Made by a program: the position numbers and the translations under genes
Shown: positions 27,161 through 37,224 of the stretch, piece after piece
Layout of the letters: each line of letters starts with the position of its first letter
Position numbering within the stretch: the stretch's first letter is position 1
DNA from: Noviherbaspirillum soli
GTDB lineage: Bacteria > Pseudomonadota > Gammaproteobacteria > Burkholderiales > Burkholderiaceae_D
Assembly (NCBI RefSeq): GCF_015352955.1
Contig: NZ_JACYOX010000017.1
Span: 1 to 64,000 of the forward strand
Length of the DNA: 64,000 bases
Direction: 5' to 3'
The notes under the pieces: generated by a model
Database searches by the model: none
Told to the model about the DNA's origin: nothing
Seen by the model: the letters and a program-made list of their open reading frames with translations, nothing else

Positions 27161-27466
27161 ATGGCAAAACTCTCACTGATTAACCGTGAAAAGAAGCGTG
27201 CCGACCTGGTGGCGAAATATGCCGGCAAGCGCGCTGAACTGAAGGCAATCATTGACGACCAATCGAAGTCGGAAGAAGAGCGCTACGAAGCGCGCCTGAA
27301 ATTGCAGGCGCTGCCACGTAACTCGGCTCCGACCCGCCAACGTAATCGTTGCGCACTCACCGGTCGTCCACGTGGCACCTTCCGTAAGTTCGGGCTCGCC
27401 CGCACGAAGCTCCGCGAAATCGCCATGCGTGGCGAAATCCCGGGCATGACCAAAGCCAGCTGGTAA
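27161..27466 (+). CDS. rpsN: 30S ribosomal protein S14 (zinc-independent form)
   Basis: 30S head assembly protein. At 101 aa, and lacking the CxxC…CxxC zinc ribbon, it is the longer zinc-independent type; the C-terminal [21 protein letters not shown] and [17 protein letters not shown] segments identify it. It sits in the standard place between rplE and rpsH. Confidence 0.98.
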   Translation: MAKLSLINREKKRADLVAKYAGKRAELKAIIDDQSKSEEERYEARLKLQALPRNSAPTRQRNRCALTGRPRGTFRKFGLARTKLREIAMRGEIPGMTKASW

Positions 27467-27480
27467 TAGGAGAACAAGCA

Positions 27481-27876
27481 ATGAGTATGAGCGATCCTAT
27501 CGCCGATATGCTGACCCGTATTCGCAATGCGCAAGGCGTGAAGAAGACCACGGTCGTAATGCCGTCGTCCAAAGTCAAGGTTGCTATTGCCAACGTCCTG
27601 AAGGACGAGGGTTACATTGAGGATTTTGCTGTCGCAGAAGCAGACGGCAAAGCAGAACTGAAAATCGGTTTGAAATATTACGCCGGCGCCCCGGTTATCG
27701 AGCGCCTGCAGCGGGTATCCCGCCCTGGCCTGCGTATCTACAAGGGCAAGGATGATATCCCTAGCGTCATGAACGGCCTCGGTGTTGCCATCGTGTCGAC
27801 CCCCAAGGGCGTCATGACGGACCGCAAAGCGCGCGCAACCGGTGTCGGTGGCGAAATCATTTGCTACGTGGCCTAA
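27481..27876 (+). CDS. rpsH: 30S ribosomal protein S8
   Basis: Binds 16S rRNA helix 21 and, in enterobacteria, represses the spc operon. The protein is 131 aa: [35 protein letters not shown] and the C-terminal [11 protein letters not shown] are typical. TAGGAGAACAAGCA supplies the ribosome-binding site. Confidence 0.98.
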   Translation: MSMSDPIADMLTRIRNAQGVKKTTVVMPSSKVKVAIANVLKDEGYIEDFAVAEADGKAELKIGLKYYAGAPVIERLQRVSRPGLRIYKGKDDIPSVMNGLGVAIVSTPKGVMTDRKARATGVGGEIICYVA

Positions 27877-27887
27877 GGAGAAGAAAC

Positions 27888-28424
27888 ATGTCTCGTGTAG
27901 GTAAAATGCCGATAGCACTGCCGCAGGGCGCGGAAGCGACCATCGCCGCAGATCAGATCACCGTCAAGGGCCCGCTGGGCACGCTGACCCAGGAGCTCAA
28001 GGGCAACCTGGTTCGCATCACCAACGACAATGGCACGCTGAATTTCGAAGCAGCCAACGAAAGCCGCGAAGCCAACGCGATGTCCGGCACGCTGCGCGCG
28101 CTGGTCAACAACATGGTTGTTGGCGTCACCAAGGGTTTCGAGCGCAAGCTGAACCTGGTTGGCGTGGGCTACCGTGCCCAAGTTCAGGGCAACAGCCTGA
28201 ACCTGTCGCTGGGTTTCTCGCATCCGGTCGTGCACCAGATGCCGGAAGGCGTGACTGCAACCGCTGCGACACCGACCGAAATCGTGATCAAGGGCGCTGA
28301 CAAGCAGCGCGTTGGTCAGGTCGCTGCCGAAGTGCGCGCATACCGTCCTCCCGAGCCTTACAAAGGCAAGGGCGTTCGCTACGCAGATGAGCGCGTAGTG
28401 ATTAAAGAAACCAAGAAGAAGTAA
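27888..28424 (+). CDS. rplF: 50S ribosomal protein L6
   Basis: Sits near the factor-binding site. The ATG at 27888, after AAGGAGAAGAAAC, gives [14 protein letters not shown] (178 aa). A longer frame from 27861 overlaps rpsH and is rejected. The signature [16 protein letters not shown] near the C-terminus is intact. Confidence 0.97.
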   Translation: MSRVGKMPIALPQGAEATIAADQITVKGPLGTLTQELKGNLVRITNDNGTLNFEAANESREANAMSGTLRALVNNMVVGVTKGFERKLNLVGVGYRAQVQGNSLNLSLGFSHPVVHQMPEGVTATAATPTEIVIKGADKQRVGQVAAEVRAYRPPEPYKGKGVRYADERVVIKETKKK

Positions 28425-28436
28425 CAGGGGCTGACG

Positions 28437-28799
28437 ATGGACAAGAAACAATCACGTCTGCGTCGCGGACGTCAGACTCGCGCGAAAATCGCCGAGCTGA
28501 AAGTAAATCGCCTGGCAGTGCACCGTACCAACTCGCATATCTATGCGCAGGTCATTGGTCCGGACGCCAAAATCCTGGCATCGGCTTCCACGCTGGAAGC
28601 CGAAGTGCGCCAGCAGCTGGCTGGCGAGTCGGGCAAGGGCGGCAACACCGCTGCTGCGGCTCTGGTAGGCAAGCGCGTGGCCGAGAAGGCCCTGCAAGCC
28701 GGTATCGCCGAAGTTGCATTCGACCGCTCCGGTTTCCGTTATCACGGCCGTGTCAAGGCAGTGGCAGAAGCCGCTCGCGAAGCCGGTCTGAAGTTCTAA
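28437..28799 (+). CDS. rplR: 50S ribosomal protein L18
   Basis: 5S rRNA-binding protein. The protein is 120 aa: [33 protein letters not shown], and the ending [26 protein letters not shown], are standard. Confidence 0.98.
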   Translation: MDKKQSRLRRGRQTRAKIAELKVNRLAVHRTNSHIYAQVIGPDAKILASASTLEAEVRQQLAGESGKGGNTAAAALVGKRVAEKALQAGIAEVAFDRSGFRYHGRVKAVAEAAREAGLKF

Positions 28800-28811
28800 G
28801 GAAGAATCGAT

Positions 28812-29330
28812 ATGGCAAAGATGCAATCGAAGATGCAAAGCGACAAGCCGGATGACGGCATGCGCGAGAAAATGATCGCGGTCAACCGTGTGACCAAAGT
28901 GGTCAAGGGCGGCCGTATCATGGGTTTCGCAGCGCTGGCAGTGGTAGGCGACGGCGATGGCCGTATCGGCATGGGCAAGGGCAAGTCGAAGGAAGTGCCA
29001 GTGGCTGTGCAGAAGGCGATGGAAGAAGCCCGTCGCAAGATGATCAAGGTCACCTTGAAGAACGGCACGCTGCAGCACACCGTGACCGGCAAGCATGGCG
29101 CTTCCTCGGTTCTGATGTCGCCGGCGAAAGACGGTACCGGCGTGATCGCCGGCGGCCCGATGCGCGCAATCTTTGAAGTGATGGGCGTAACGAACGTGGT
29201 GGCCAAGTCCAACGGTTCGACCAACCCCTACAACATGGTTCGCGCCACGCTGAACGGTCTGTCGAAGATGAATACCCCGTCGGAAATCGCTGCCAAGCGC
29301 GGCAAGTCCGTCGAAGAAATCCTGGGCTAA
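28812..29330 (+). CDS. rpsE: 30S ribosomal protein S5
   Basis: mRNA-entry and accuracy protein. The protein is 172 aa, with the N-terminal S5 domain [25 protein letters not shown] and the C-terminal [36 protein letters not shown] precedes the ATG. Confidence 0.98.
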   Translation: MAKMQSKMQSDKPDDGMREKMIAVNRVTKVVKGGRIMGFAALAVVGDGDGRIGMGKGKSKEVPVAVQKAMEEARRKMIKVTLKNGTLQHTVTGKHGASSVLMSPAKDGTGVIAGGPMRAIFEVMGVTNVVAKSNGSTNPYNMVRATLNGLSKMNTPSEIAAKRGKSVEEILG

Positions 29331-29340
29331 GGTGAACGAC

Positions 29341-29520
29341 ATGGCAAACACTATCAAAGTGCAACTGGTCAAGGGCCTGATCGGCACGCGTGAGTCGCAT
29401 CGCGCCACCGTTCGCGGCCTGGGCCTGCGCGGTATTAATTCCGTTCGTGAACTTGAAGACACGCCGGCAGTGCGCGGCATGATCAACAAGGTTTCGTATC
29501 TCGTGAAAGTGGTGTCGTAA
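29341..29520 (+). CDS. rpmD: 50S ribosomal protein L30
   Basis: Small 50S protein present in most but not all bacteria. The ATG at 29341 gives [20 protein letters not shown] (59 aa), the family length. An in-frame GTG at 29332 would add three residues. The AAGGTG between the rpsE stop and this ATG is the likely ribosome-binding site. rplO follows. Confidence 0.96.
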   Translation: MANTIKVQLVKGLIGTRESHRATVRGLGLRGINSVRELEDTPAVRGMINKVSYLVKVVS

Positions 29521-29548
29521 GCCCTCGGGCTTGCGCACGGAGCAAAGC

Positions 29549-29980
29549 ATGGAACTGAACAACATTCAACCGGCAGATGGCGCCAAGCACGCAAAGCGTC
29601 GTGTCGGCCGCGGCATCGGCTCGGGTCTGGGCAAGACCGCAGGTCGCGGTCACAAGGGTCAGAAGTCCCGTTCGGGCGGCTTCCACAAGGTCGGCTTCGA
29701 AGGCGGTCAGATGCCTCTGCAGCGTCGTCTGCCGAAGCGTGGCTTCAAGTCGCTGGCAACCCCGTACAAAGCCGAAGTGCGCCTTTCCGATCTGGAAAAG
29801 CTGCCGGTCGGTGAAGTCGATCTGCTGGCACTCAAGCAAGCTGGTGTGGTTTCCGAAATGGCGCGCGTGGTTCGCGTGATCGCTTCCGGCGAACTGACCA
29901 AGAAAGTCAGCCTGAAGGGTCTGATTGCAACCAAGGGCGCCAAAGCCGCAATCGAAGCCGCTGGCGGCTCGGTTGCTTAA
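29549..29980 (+). CDS. rplO: 50S ribosomal protein L15
   Basis: Late-assembly 50S protein. The ATG at 29549, with ACGGAG upstream, gives [22 protein letters not shown] (143 aa). An in-frame TTG at 29531 is rejected because it adds residues not found in the family. The glycine- and arginine-rich extension [25 protein letters not shown]-type region is typical. secY follows. Confidence 0.96.
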   Translation: MELNNIQPADGAKHAKRRVGRGIGSGLGKTAGRGHKGQKSRSGGFHKVGFEGGQMPLQRRLPKRGFKSLATPYKAEVRLSDLEKLPVGEVDLLALKQAGVVSEMARVVRVIASGELTKKVSLKGLIATKGAKAAIEAAGGSVA

Positions 29981-30005
29981 ATCGGCATCCTGATCGGAGT
30001 ACCAA

Positions 30006-31337
30006 TTGGCGACTACTCCTCAACTAGCCAAGGGTGCAGCAAGCGGGTTTCCGTGGAATCGTTTGTGGTTCCTGCTTGCGGCCCTGGTGGTATACCGCAT
30101 TGGCGCGCACATTCCGGTGCCGGGCATTGACCCGACCCAGTTGGCGCAGCTGTTCAAGCAGAACCAGGGCGGTATTCTGGGGATGTTCAACATGTTCTCG
30201 GGCGGAGCGCTGTCGCGCTTTACGATCTTTGCGCTCGGAATCATGCCGTACATCTCGGCGTCCATCATCATGCAGTTGCTCACCGTGGTGTCTCCGCAGC
30301 TGGAAGCCATCAAGAAGGAAGGCGAGTCCGGACGGCGCAAGATCACGCAATACACCCGTTACGGCACCTTGGTGCTGGGCACCTTCCAGGCGCTGGGCAT
30401 TGCGGTTGCGTTGGAAGGGCAAGCGGGTCTGGTCATCGATCCCGGCTATGCATTCCGCTTCACGACGGTTGTCACGCTGATCACAGGCACCATGTTCCTG
30501 ATGTGGCTTGGCGAGCAGATCACGGAGCGCGGCCTTGGTAACGGTATTTCGATCATCATCTTCGCGGGCATCGCAGCAGGTCTGCCGAGCGCGCTGGGTG
30601 GTTTGTTTGAGCTGGTTCGCACCGGTTCGATGAGTGCAATCTCTGCAATCCTGATCTGCATCATCGTCGCTGCAGTGACCTTCCTGGTCGTGTTCATTGA
30701 ACGCGGTCAGCGCAAGATCCTGGTGAACTACGCCAAGCGCCAGGTCGGCAACAAGATTTACGGCGGCCAGAGCAGCCATCTGCCGCTGAAACTGAATATG
30801 GCTGGCGTGATTCCGCCGATCTTTGCATCGTCGATCATCCTGTTTCCGGCAACGTTGACCAGCTGGTTCACCACAGGCGAGACCACGAACCCGTTCGTGC
30901 GCTTCCTGAAGGACCTGTCTGCCTCGCTGGCGCCGGGCGAGCCGATTCATGCGCTGCTGTATGCAACTGCGATCGTGTTCTTCTGCTTCTTCTATACCGC
31001 TCTGGTATTCAACAGCAAGGAGACCGCGGACAACCTGAAGAAGAGCGGCGCCTTCGTGCCGGGCATTCGTCCAGGTGAGCAGACTGCGCGTTACATCGAT
31101 CGCATCCTGATGCGTTTGACCCTGGCTGGCGCCGTGTACATCACCCTGGTGTGCCTGTTGCCTGAATTCCTGGTGGCGCGCTGGAAGGTGCCGTTCTACT
31201 TCGGTGGAACGTCGCTGCTGATTATCGTGGTGGTGACGATGGACTTCATGGCGCAGGTACAGAACTACGTCATGTCGCAGCAGTATGATTCGTTGCTTCG
31301 CAAGGCTAATTTCAAGGGCGGCATCCCGACGCGCTGA
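30006..31337 (+). CDS. secY: Preprotein translocase subunit SecY (TTG start)
   Basis: Ten-helix inner-membrane channel of the Sec system. The protein is 443 aa. I use the TTG at 30006, with GGAG six bases upstream, giving [20 protein letters not shown]. The plug region contains [25 protein letters not shown], and the cytosolic loop before helix 9 contains [20 protein letters not shown]. It sits at the end of the spc cluster next to infA, as usual. Its partner SecE is encoded at 1357. Confidence 0.97.
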   Translation: MATTPQLAKGAASGFPWNRLWFLLAALVVYRIGAHIPVPGIDPTQLAQLFKQNQGGILGMFNMFSGGALSRFTIFALGIMPYISASIIMQLLTVVSPQLEAIKKEGESGRRKITQYTRYGTLVLGTFQALGIAVALEGQAGLVIDPGYAFRFTTVVTLITGTMFLMWLGEQITERGLGNGISIIIFAGIAAGLPSALGGLFELVRTGSMSAISAILICIIVAAVTFLVVFIERGQRKILVNYAKRQVGNKIYGGQSSHLPLKLNMAGVIPPIFASSIILFPATLTSWFTTGETTNPFVRFLKDLSASLAPGEPIHALLYATAIVFFCFFYTALVFNSKETADNLKKSGAFVPGIRPGEQTARYIDRILMRLTLAGAVYITLVCLLPEFLVARWKVPFYFGGTSLLIIVVVTMDFMAQVQNYVMSQQYDSLLRKANFKGGIPTR

Positions 31338-31363
31338 AGCGCCCAGGGCTGACAACAGATCGC

Positions 31364-31582
31364 ATGGCAAAAGACGACGTTATTCAGATGCAGGGCGAGA
31401 TTCTGGAGAATCTGCCGAATGCCACGTTTAGAGTGAAGTTGGAAAACGGGCATGTGGTGTTGGGACATATTTCCGGAAAGATGCGGATGAACTATATACG
31501 CATCCTCCCGGGTGACAAGGTGACAGTGGAATTGACGCCTTATGATTTGAGTCGTGCACGTATCGTGTTCCGTACCAAGTAA
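31364..31582 (+). CDS. infA: Translation initiation factor IF-1
   Basis: Binds the 30S A site during initiation. The protein is 72 aa, an OB fold starting [22 protein letters not shown] and containing [20 protein letters not shown]. It lies between secY and rpmJ, the standard order. Confidence 0.98.
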   Translation: MAKDDVIQMQGEILENLPNATFRVKLENGHVVLGHISGKMRMNYIRILPGDKVTVELTPYDLSRARIVFRTK

Positions 31583-31620
31583 TTCAAACGAACCAAGAAA
31601 CTGGAAGAGAGAGGGCAAAA

Positions 31621-31734
31621 ATGAAAGTGCTCGCATCAGTCAAGCGGATCTGCCGCAACTGTAAGATCATCAAGCGCAAAGGCGTTGTTCGTGTTATCTG
31701 CATCGAACCGCGTCACAAGCAGCGCCAAGGTTAA
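31621..31734 (+). CDS. rpmJ: 50S ribosomal protein L36 (zinc-binding form)
   Basis: Smallest 50S protein, 37 aa: [20 protein letters not shown] and so on to KQRQG. Cys11, Cys14, Cys27 and His32 form the zinc ribbon of the C+ form. GAGAGAGGGC precedes the ATG. It lies between infA and rpsM. The alternative zinc-free L36 used in zinc limitation is not in this window. Confidence 0.97.
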   Translation: MKVLASVKRICRNCKIIKRKGVVRVICIEPRHKQRQG

Positions 31735-31761
31735 TTAACGTTATTGATCGAGGAATAACGA

Positions 31762-32127
31762 ATGGCACGTATTGCAGGGGTTAATATCCCCAACCATCAG
31801 CACACCGTGATCGGCTTGACTGCGATTTATGGCATCGGCCGTCCCCGTGCAGAAGAAATCTGCGAAAAAACCGGCGTGGCGACCAACAAGAAGGTCAAGG
31901 ACCTGGACGACAACGAGCTGGAAAAGCTGCGTGACGAAATCGGCAAGTTTGTTGTCGAAGGCGATCTGCGCCGTGAAGTCTCGATGAGCATCAAGCGTCT
32001 GATGGACCTGGGCTGCTATCGCGGTCTGCGTCATCGCAAGGGCTTGCCGGTTCGTGGTCAGCGTACCCGTACCAATGCACGTACCCGCAAAGGTCCGCGC
32101 AAGGCAGCACAATCGCTGAAGAAATAA
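31762..32127 (+). CDS. rpsM: 30S ribosomal protein S13
   Basis: 30S head protein bridging to the 50S. The protein is 121 aa: [20 protein letters not shown] and the C-terminal [21 protein letters not shown] are diagnostic. First gene of the alpha cluster. Confidence 0.98.
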   Translation: MARIAGVNIPNHQHTVIGLTAIYGIGRPRAEEICEKTGVATNKKVKDLDDNELEKLRDEIGKFVVEGDLRREVSMSIKRLMDLGCYRGLRHRKGLPVRGQRTRTNARTRKGPRKAAQSLKK

Positions 32128-32160
32128 TCCACAGCAGCATCGGGATTCAAGGAAATCATT

Positions 32161-32565
32161 ATGGCAAAAGCACCAAACAACGCCGCCGCTTCACGCGTGC
32201 GCAAGAAAGTCAAAAAGAACGTTGCCGAAGGCATTGCGCACATCCACGCATCCTTCAACAACACCATCATCACGATCACTGATCGTCAGGGCAATGCATT
32301 GTCGTGGGCAACCTCGGGCGGCGCAGGCTTCAAGGGCTCGCGTAAATCGACCCCGTTCGCAGCGCAGGTCGCAGCGGAAGCAGCCGGCAAGGTGGCAGTG
32401 GAGTTTGGTGTGAAGAACCTGGAAGTCCGCATCAAGGGCCCGGGTCCTGGCCGCGAATCCGCCGTGCGCGCTCTGAACAACCTGGGTATCAAGATCACCC
32501 AGATCCAGGACGTGACCCCGGTTCCGCACAATGGCTGCCGTCCGCCGAAGCGTCGTCGTATCTAA
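32161..32565 (+). CDS. rpsK: 30S ribosomal protein S11
   Basis: Platform protein near the mRNA exit. The protein is 134 aa, with [39 protein letters not shown] and the ending [15 protein letters not shown] strong terminator-like hairpin lies between it and rpsD. Confidence 0.98.
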   Translation: MAKAPNNAAASRVRKKVKKNVAEGIAHIHASFNNTIITITDRQGNALSWATSGGAGFKGSRKSTPFAAQVAAEAAGKVAVEFGVKNLEVRIKGPGPGRESAVRALNNLGIKITQIQDVTPVPHNGCRPPKRRRI

Positions 32566-32606
32566 GTCGCTTCTCGCAGCAGCAGGCAATTCGTAGTACT
32601 ATGTTT

Positions 32607-32639
32607 GCCCGCCAGAAATTCGAGGCGGGCTTTCTTCTT
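32607..32639 (+). terminator. Terminator-like hairpin between rpsK and rpsD
   Basis: A perfect 7-bp GC stem GCCCGCC/GGCGGGC (32607–32613 with 32624–32630) followed by TTTCTTCTT. A TACTAT box sits just upstream at 32597. It is a good intrinsic terminator by sequence, although rpsD continues in the same direction 90 bases later. The same stem recurs after rpsD. Confidence 0.7.
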
Positions 32640-32730
32640 AAGACCACCGTTCGGTTGCGGCATGACCGGACTAGCGCCTGGCGCATGGACTGAACCATGA
32701 GCCCGGGGCGTCAAACCTAAGGAAATTCTC

Positions 32731-33354
32731 GTGGCACGTTATATCGGACCAAAAGTAAAGCTGTCCCGCCGTGAAGGCACCGACCTGTTCCTGAAGAGCG
32801 CACGCCGCTCGGCAGACTCCAAGGGCAAGATGGATTCCAAGCCTGGCCAGCATGGCCGGACTTCGGGTGTCCGCACCTCCGACTACGGCAACCAGCTGCG
32901 TGAAAAGCAGAAGGTCAAGCGCATGTACGGCATCCTCGAGCGTCAATTCCGACGCTACTTTGCCGAAGCTGACCGTCGCAAGGGCAACACCGGTGAGACC
33001 CTGCTGAAGCTGCTGGAAGCACGCCTGGACAACGTCGTCTACCGCATGGGCTTCGGCTCGACCCGCGCAGAGGCGCGTCAGCTGGTATCGCACAAGGCGT
33101 TCACCGTGAACGGTATCGTGGTCAACATCGCTTCCTACCAGGTCAAGCCGGGCGACGTCGTCGCTGTCCGCGAGAAGGCCAAGAAGCAGACCCGTATCGT
33201 CGAAGCCCTGTCGCTGGCCGAGCAGATCGGCATGCCGTCGTGGGTTGCGGTCGACAGCAAGAAGATGGAAGGCACGTTCAAGTCGCTGCCGGAGCGTAGC
33301 GACATCGCTGGCGACGTCAACGAATCGCTGATCGTCGAACTGTACAGCCGTTAA
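32731..33354 (+). CDS. rpsD: 30S ribosomal protein S4 (GTG start, zinc-free form)
   Basis: Nucleates the 30S body and, in enterobacteria, represses the alpha operon. The protein is 207 aa from a GTG with TAAGGA upstream. The N-terminus [20 protein letters not shown] lacks the zinc cysteines; the S4 RNA-binding domain includes [25 protein letters not shown]. It is flanked on both sides by near-identical hairpins, which suggests independent control. Confidence 0.97.
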   Translation: MARYIGPKVKLSRREGTDLFLKSARRSADSKGKMDSKPGQHGRTSGVRTSDYGNQLREKQKVKRMYGILERQFRRYFAEADRRKGNTGETLLKLLEARLDNVVYRMGFGSTRAEARQLVSHKAFTVNGIVVNIASYQVKPGDVVAVREKAKKQTRIVEALSLAEQIGMPSWVAVDSKKMEGTFKSLPERSDIAGDVNESLIVELYSR

Positions 33355-33389
33355 TCCGCGCAGTATCGCAGTCATTGTAGTAGCCTCCC

Positions 33390-33418
33390 GCCCGCCACAC
33401 TCGTGGCGGGCTTTCTCG
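33390..33418 (+). terminator. Terminator-like hairpin between rpsD and rpoA
   Basis: The same 7-bp stem as before rpsD, GCCCGCC/GGCGGGC (33390–33396 with 33405–33411), loop ACACTCGT, then TTTCTCG. The T tract is short, so readthrough into rpoA is likely. rpoA starts 56 bases later. Confidence 0.6.
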
Positions 33419-33473
33419 TAATGCCATCAGCCTTATCGGTGTAATGAGCCGAGGGTATTGAAAAGGACATTCC

Positions 33474-34451
33474 ATGCAAAACAGCCTGTTGAAACCCCGT
33501 ATCATCGAAGTCGAAGCACTTGGCGCCGGCCATGCAAAAGTCGTCATGGAACCGTTCGAGCGCGGCTATGGCCACACGCTCGGCAATGCGCTTCGCCGCG
33601 TGCTGCTGTCTTCGATGATCGGTTATGCGCCGACCGAAGTCACCATCGCCGGTGTCGTGCACGAGTATTCGTCGCTGGACGGCGTGCAGGAAGACGTGGT
33701 CGACATGCTGCTGAACCTGAAGGGCGTCGTCTTCAAGCTGCATAACCGCGATGACGTGACCCTGACCCTGAAAAAGGATGGCGAAGGCGCCGTGCTGGCT
33801 TCCGACATCGACCTGCCGCATGACGTCGAGCTGGTCAACCCGGATCACGTGATTGCGCACCTGACCGCTGGCGGCAAGCTGGACATGCAGATCAAGGTCG
33901 AAAAGGGTCGCGGCTATGTGCCGGGCAATGTGCGCCGTCTGGCGGAAGACACCAACAAGACCATCGGCCGCATCATTCTGGATGCATCCTTCTCGCCGGT
34001 GCGCCGCGTGTCGTATGCAGTCGAGTCCGCCCGCGTGGAGCAGCGCACCGACCTGGACAAGCTGGTCATCAACATCGAAACCAACGGCGTGATCTCGCCG
34101 GAAGAAGCGATCCGCCAGTCGGCCCGCGTTCTGGTTGATCAACTCAATGTGTTCGCCGCTCTGGAAGGCACCGAGGCCGCCGCTGAAGCGCCTTCCCGCG
34201 CACCGTCGGTCGATCCTATCCTGCTGCGTCCGGTTGACGACCTGGAGCTGACGGTCCGTTCCGCCAACTGCCTGAAAGCCGAAAACATTTACTACATCGG
34301 CGATCTGATCCAGCGCAGCGAGAACGAACTGCTGAAAACGCCTAACCTGGGCCGCAAGTCGCTCAACGAAATCAAGGAAGTCCTTGCTTCGCGCGGCCTG
34401 ACCCTGGGCATGAAGCTGGAGAACTGGCCGCCTGCCGGCCTGGAGAAGTAA
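33474..34451 (+). CDS. rpoA: DNA-directed RNA polymerase subunit alpha
   Basis: Dimerises to start polymerase assembly and reads UP elements and activators. The protein is 325 aa. The N-terminal domain has [22 protein letters not shown] (about residues 25–46), and the C-terminal domain after an Ala/Glu-rich linker has [23 protein letters not shown] and the helix-hairpin-helix [19 protein letters not shown]. Standard alpha-cluster position. Confidence 0.98.
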   Translation: MQNSLLKPRIIEVEALGAGHAKVVMEPFERGYGHTLGNALRRVLLSSMIGYAPTEVTIAGVVHEYSSLDGVQEDVVDMLLNLKGVVFKLHNRDDVTLTLKKDGEGAVLASDIDLPHDVELVNPDHVIAHLTAGGKLDMQIKVEKGRGYVPGNVRRLAEDTNKTIGRIILDASFSPVRRVSYAVESARVEQRTDLDKLVINIETNGVISPEEAIRQSARVLVDQLNVFAALEGTEAAAEAPSRAPSVDPILLRPVDDLELTVRSANCLKAENIYYIGDLIQRSENELLKTPNLGRKSLNEIKEVLASRGLTLGMKLENWPPAGLEK

Positions 34452-34465
34452 TTCGCAGACTGAAA

Positions 34466-34494
34466 TAGCTGGAGGCACGGCGTGCCTTCGGCTA
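34466..34494 (+). other. Hairpin between rpoA and rplQ
   Basis: AGGCAC/GTGCCT (34473–34478 with 34482–34487) with an outer TAGC/GCTA, no T tract. A TATCAT box overlaps its right side. It is possibly an mRNA structure or part of an internal promoter; function unknown. It lies in the 146-base rpoA–rplQ spacer, where I see nothing else. Confidence 0.3.
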
Positions 34495-34597
34495 TCATGC
34501 TGCACTCTTGAATTTTTAAACCCTGCTTACCGGTCCGCGACGCCTGATGGCGCCGATAGAAGAACTGGAATCAAACTCAAAACCGAAAGGAATCACC

Positions 34598-34993
34598 ATG
34601 CGTCATCGTCACGGCCTTCGCAAGCTGAACCGTACCTCTTCCCACCGTCTGGCCATGCTGCGCAACATGACTGTTTCTCTGCTGCGTCATGAAGCCATCA
34701 AGACCACGCTGCCGAAAGCCAAGGAATTGCGTCGCGTCGTCGAGCCCATCCTGACCCTGGGCAAGACCGACTCGCTGGCCAACAAGCGCCTGGCATTCTC
34801 CCGCCTGCGCGATCGCGAGATGGTCGTCAAGCTGTTCGCTGAACTGGGCCCGCGCTATGCAAACCGCAATGGCGGCTACCTGCGCATCCTGAAGATGGGC
34901 TTCCGCGTTGGCGACAATGCGCCGATGGCCTTCATCGAACTGGTGGACCGTCCGGAAACCACCGAAGCAGTGGAAGACACCAGCGCCGAATAA
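34598..34993 (+). CDS. rplQ: 50S ribosomal protein L17
   Basis: Tunnel-exit 50S protein, last gene of the alpha cluster. The ATG at 34598, after GAAAGGAATCACC, gives [17 protein letters not shown] (131 aa). An upstream in-frame ATG at 34547 would add 17 unconserved residues. A terminator follows 42 bases after the stop. Confidence 0.97.
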   Translation: MRHRHGLRKLNRTSSHRLAMLRNMTVSLLRHEAIKTTLPKAKELRRVVEPILTLGKTDSLANKRLAFSRLRDREMVVKLFAELGPRYANRNGGYLRILKMGFRVGDNAPMAFIELVDRPETTEAVEDTSAE

Positions 34994-35035
34994 GAACTGC
35001 GCCGCAAGGCGTTTCTCGTAGCCGTTGTACAATCG

Positions 35036-35060
35036 AAAGCCAGGCACTTGCCTGGCTTTT
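35036..35060 (+). terminator. Intrinsic terminator after rplQ
   Basis: AAAGCCAGGC/GCCTGGCTTT stem with an ACTT loop, ending in TTTT. It closes the ribosomal protein array before the ABC exporter genes. Confidence 0.85.
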
Positions 35061-35140
35061 GTCGTTACTGAACTGGCAGAGCGTTCATGGGAACGACATC
35101 ATCAGCGGCATTCCTGCCGCATCAAGGAAATCTGATCTGC

Positions 35141-36073
35141 ATGCGCGCATCCGCCATTCTTTCCGTTGAAGATCTTCACAAGTCCTATGGCAGTGGAGCA
35201 TCCCGCCACACCATCATCGATGGCCTGTCCTTCTCGCTGCGTCGGGGCGAGTGCTATGGCCTGCTCGGCCCGAACGGCGCCGGCAAGACCACGACCCTGC
35301 GCCTATGCCTGGGCCTGACCGAGCCCGACAGCGGCTATGTGACCCTGGTGGGCCGGCCCGTGCCCGACGACGCCCGCGCGGCGCGCCTGCGGGTCGGCGT
35401 GGTGCCGCAGGGCGACAACCTCGACCCCGACTTCACCGTGGCGGAAAACCTGCTCGTGTTCGGCCGGTATTTCGGCATCGCCGATGCGGTCATCAAGGAG
35501 CGCATCCCGCGCCTGCTGGAGTTTTCCAACCTCACGTCAAAGAAGGATGCCCGCATCAGCGAGCTGTCAGGCGGCATGCGGCGCCGGCTCACGCTGGCGC
35601 GCGCGCTGGTGAACGATCCCGATCTGATCTTCATGGACGAGCCCACCACCGGCCTCGATCCGCAGGCCAGGCACATGATCTGGGAGCGGCTGAAGGCGCT
35701 GCTGGCCGACGGCAAGACCATCCTGCTGACCACCCACTTCATGGATGAAGCCGAGCGCCTGTGCGACCGCCTGGCCGTGATCGACCATGGCCGGATGATT
35801 GCCGAAGGCGGCCCGCGCGAGCTAATTGCGGCGCACATCGAGGCCCAGGTGATCGAAGCCTATGGCGAGAATGCGCTCGCGTGGGGCGAGGCGCACGGCC
35901 GCAGGCTGTCGGAACGCTTCGAAATCAGTGGAGAAACCGTTTTCTGCTACACCAACAATGCGCAGCCGCTGCTCGACAGCCTGGCCACTGTCAGCGGCGT
36001 GCGCTACATCCACCGTCCGGCCAACCTGGAAGACCTGTTCCTGAAGCTGACCGGCCGCGAAATGAGGGACTGA
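35141..36073 (+). CDS. NodI-type ABC exporter, ATP-binding subunit
   Basis: ATPase of an ABC-2 exporter. From the ATG at 35141 (AAGGAAA ten bases upstream) the protein is 310 aa; an ATG at 35087 would add 18 residues. The nucleotide-binding domain has Walker [10 protein letters not shown] (43–51), Q90, the signature LSGGM (142–146), Walker B DLIFMDE (161–167) and H199. A C-terminal extension of about 70 residues, typical of DrrA/NodI-like subunits, follows. The permease gene starts one base after its stop. NodI proteins of rhizobia export Nod factors, but housekeeping relatives occur across betaproteobacteria and their substrate is not established here. Confidence 0.88.
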   Translation: MRASAILSVEDLHKSYGSGASRHTIIDGLSFSLRRGECYGLLGPNGAGKTTTLRLCLGLTEPDSGYVTLVGRPVPDDARAARLRVGVVPQGDNLDPDFTVAENLLVFGRYFGIADAVIKERIPRLLEFSNLTSKKDARISELSGGMRRRLTLARALVNDPDLIFMDEPTTGLDPQARHMIWERLKALLADGKTILLTTHFMDEAERLCDRLAVIDHGRMIAEGGPRELIAAHIEAQVIEAYGENALAWGEAHGRRLSERFEISGETVFCYTNNAQPLLDSLATVSGVRYIHRPANLEDLFLKLTGREMRD

Positions 36074-36074
36074 G

Positions 36075-36863
36075 ATGAGCACCACCGCACTGTATGCGCT
36101 GCCGGCATTCTCGCTGCGCTTCCTGCCGATCTGGCGGCGCAACTTTCTGGTCTGGAAAAAGCTGGCAGTGGCCAGCGTGCTGGGCAATATCGCCGACCCG
36201 CTGATTACATTGATCGCCTTCGGCTACGGGCTGGGCAGCCTGCTGCAGACCATCAACGGCATTCCCTATATCCATTTCCTGGCGTCGGGCTCGATCTGCA
36301 TGTCGGTGATGATGGCATCTTCGTTCGAGTCGCTCTATTCGGCTTTCTCGCGCATGCACGTGCAGAAGACCTGGGAAGCGCTGCTCAATGCGCCGATCGC
36401 GCTGGACGACGTGGTGCTGGCCGAGATGCTGTGGGCAGCCACCAAGTCGCTGTTCTCGGGCATTGCCATCCTGTGCGTGATGTTCCTGCTGGGCATAGGC
36501 CTGCATCCGTATACGCTGCTGACCTTGCCGCTGCTGTTCCTGATCGGCATGACCTTCGCCTCCCTGGGGCTGGTATTCAATGCCATTGCGCAGGGCTATG
36601 ATTTCTTTACCTACTATTTCACGCTGGTGCTGACACCGATGATCTTTCTGTCGGGTGTGTACTATCCGGTGGCGCAGTTGCCAGGCTGGCTGCAACTGGT
36701 GTCGCAATTCCTGCCGCTGGGCGCGGCGGTGAACCTGGTACGGCCGCTGATTCTGGGCGCATGGCCGGCAACGCCGCTGGCGGACCTGGCCATCCTGCTG
36801 GTCTATTGCGTAGGCGGGTTCTATCTGGCGACCATGCTGACCCGCAAGCGCCTGCTGAAGTAG
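36075..36863 (+). CDS. NodJ-type ABC-2 exporter permease
   Basis: Membrane partner of the preceding ATPase. The 262-aa protein has about six membrane helices and the NodJ-like stretch RNFLVWKKLAVASVLGNIADP at the start, then FLASGSICMSVMMASSFESLYS and MIFLSGVYYPVAQLPGWLQ. It follows its ATPase gene by one base, so the two are coupled. It probably exports a glycolipid, polysaccharide precursor or drug-like compound; no substrate can be named. cutA follows 28 bases later. Confidence 0.87.
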   Translation: MSTTALYALPAFSLRFLPIWRRNFLVWKKLAVASVLGNIADPLITLIAFGYGLGSLLQTINGIPYIHFLASGSICMSVMMASSFESLYSAFSRMHVQKTWEALLNAPIALDDVVLAEMLWAATKSLFSGIAILCVMFLLGIGLHPYTLLTLPLLFLIGMTFASLGLVFNAIAQGYDFFTYYFTLVLTPMIFLSGVYYPVAQLPGWLQLVSQFLPLGAAVNLVRPLILGAWPATPLADLAILLVYCVGGFYLATMLTRKRLLK

Positions 36864-36891
36864 GCGAGGGCTGAGTAAAAGGAGCACGGAT

Positions 36892-37224
36892 ATGGAACAG
36901 GCAATGCTCGTTCTGACCAATATGGCCGATGCCGCGAGCGCTCGCAGTCTCGCCCGGGCGCTGGTGGAGCGCCGGCTTGCAGCCTGCGTCAACCTGTTGC
37001 CGGGCGTGCAGTCGGTGTACCGCTGGCAAGGCGCGGTCGAGGAAGCCGAGGAAGTGACCCTGCTGATCAAGACCAGCATCGACCGGTACGATGAGCTGGA
37101 ACAGGCAATCAGGCAACTGCATCCCTATGCGCTGCCGGAAGTGATTGCCGTGCCGGTGCAGGCCGGCTTGCAGCCTTACCTGAATTGGATCACGCAGGAA
37201 ACCAGGAAAGACATCAATGCTTGA
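36892..37224 (+). CDS. cutA: Divalent-cation tolerance protein CutA
   Basis: Small trimeric PII-like protein linked to copper tolerance, exact function uncertain. The protein is 110 aa, with ALVERRLAACVNLLPGVQSVYRW and YDELEQAIRQLHPYALPEVIAVPV, both characteristic. AAAAGGAGCACGGAT gives a strong ribosome-binding site. The stop overlaps the dsbD start by eight bases; the cutA–dsbD pairing is common in proteobacteria. Confidence 0.95.
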   Translation: MEQAMLVLTNMADAASARSLARALVERRLAACVNLLPGVQSVYRWQGAVEEAEEVTLLIKTSIDRYDELEQAIRQLHPYALPEVIAVPVQAGLQPYLNWITQETRKDINA

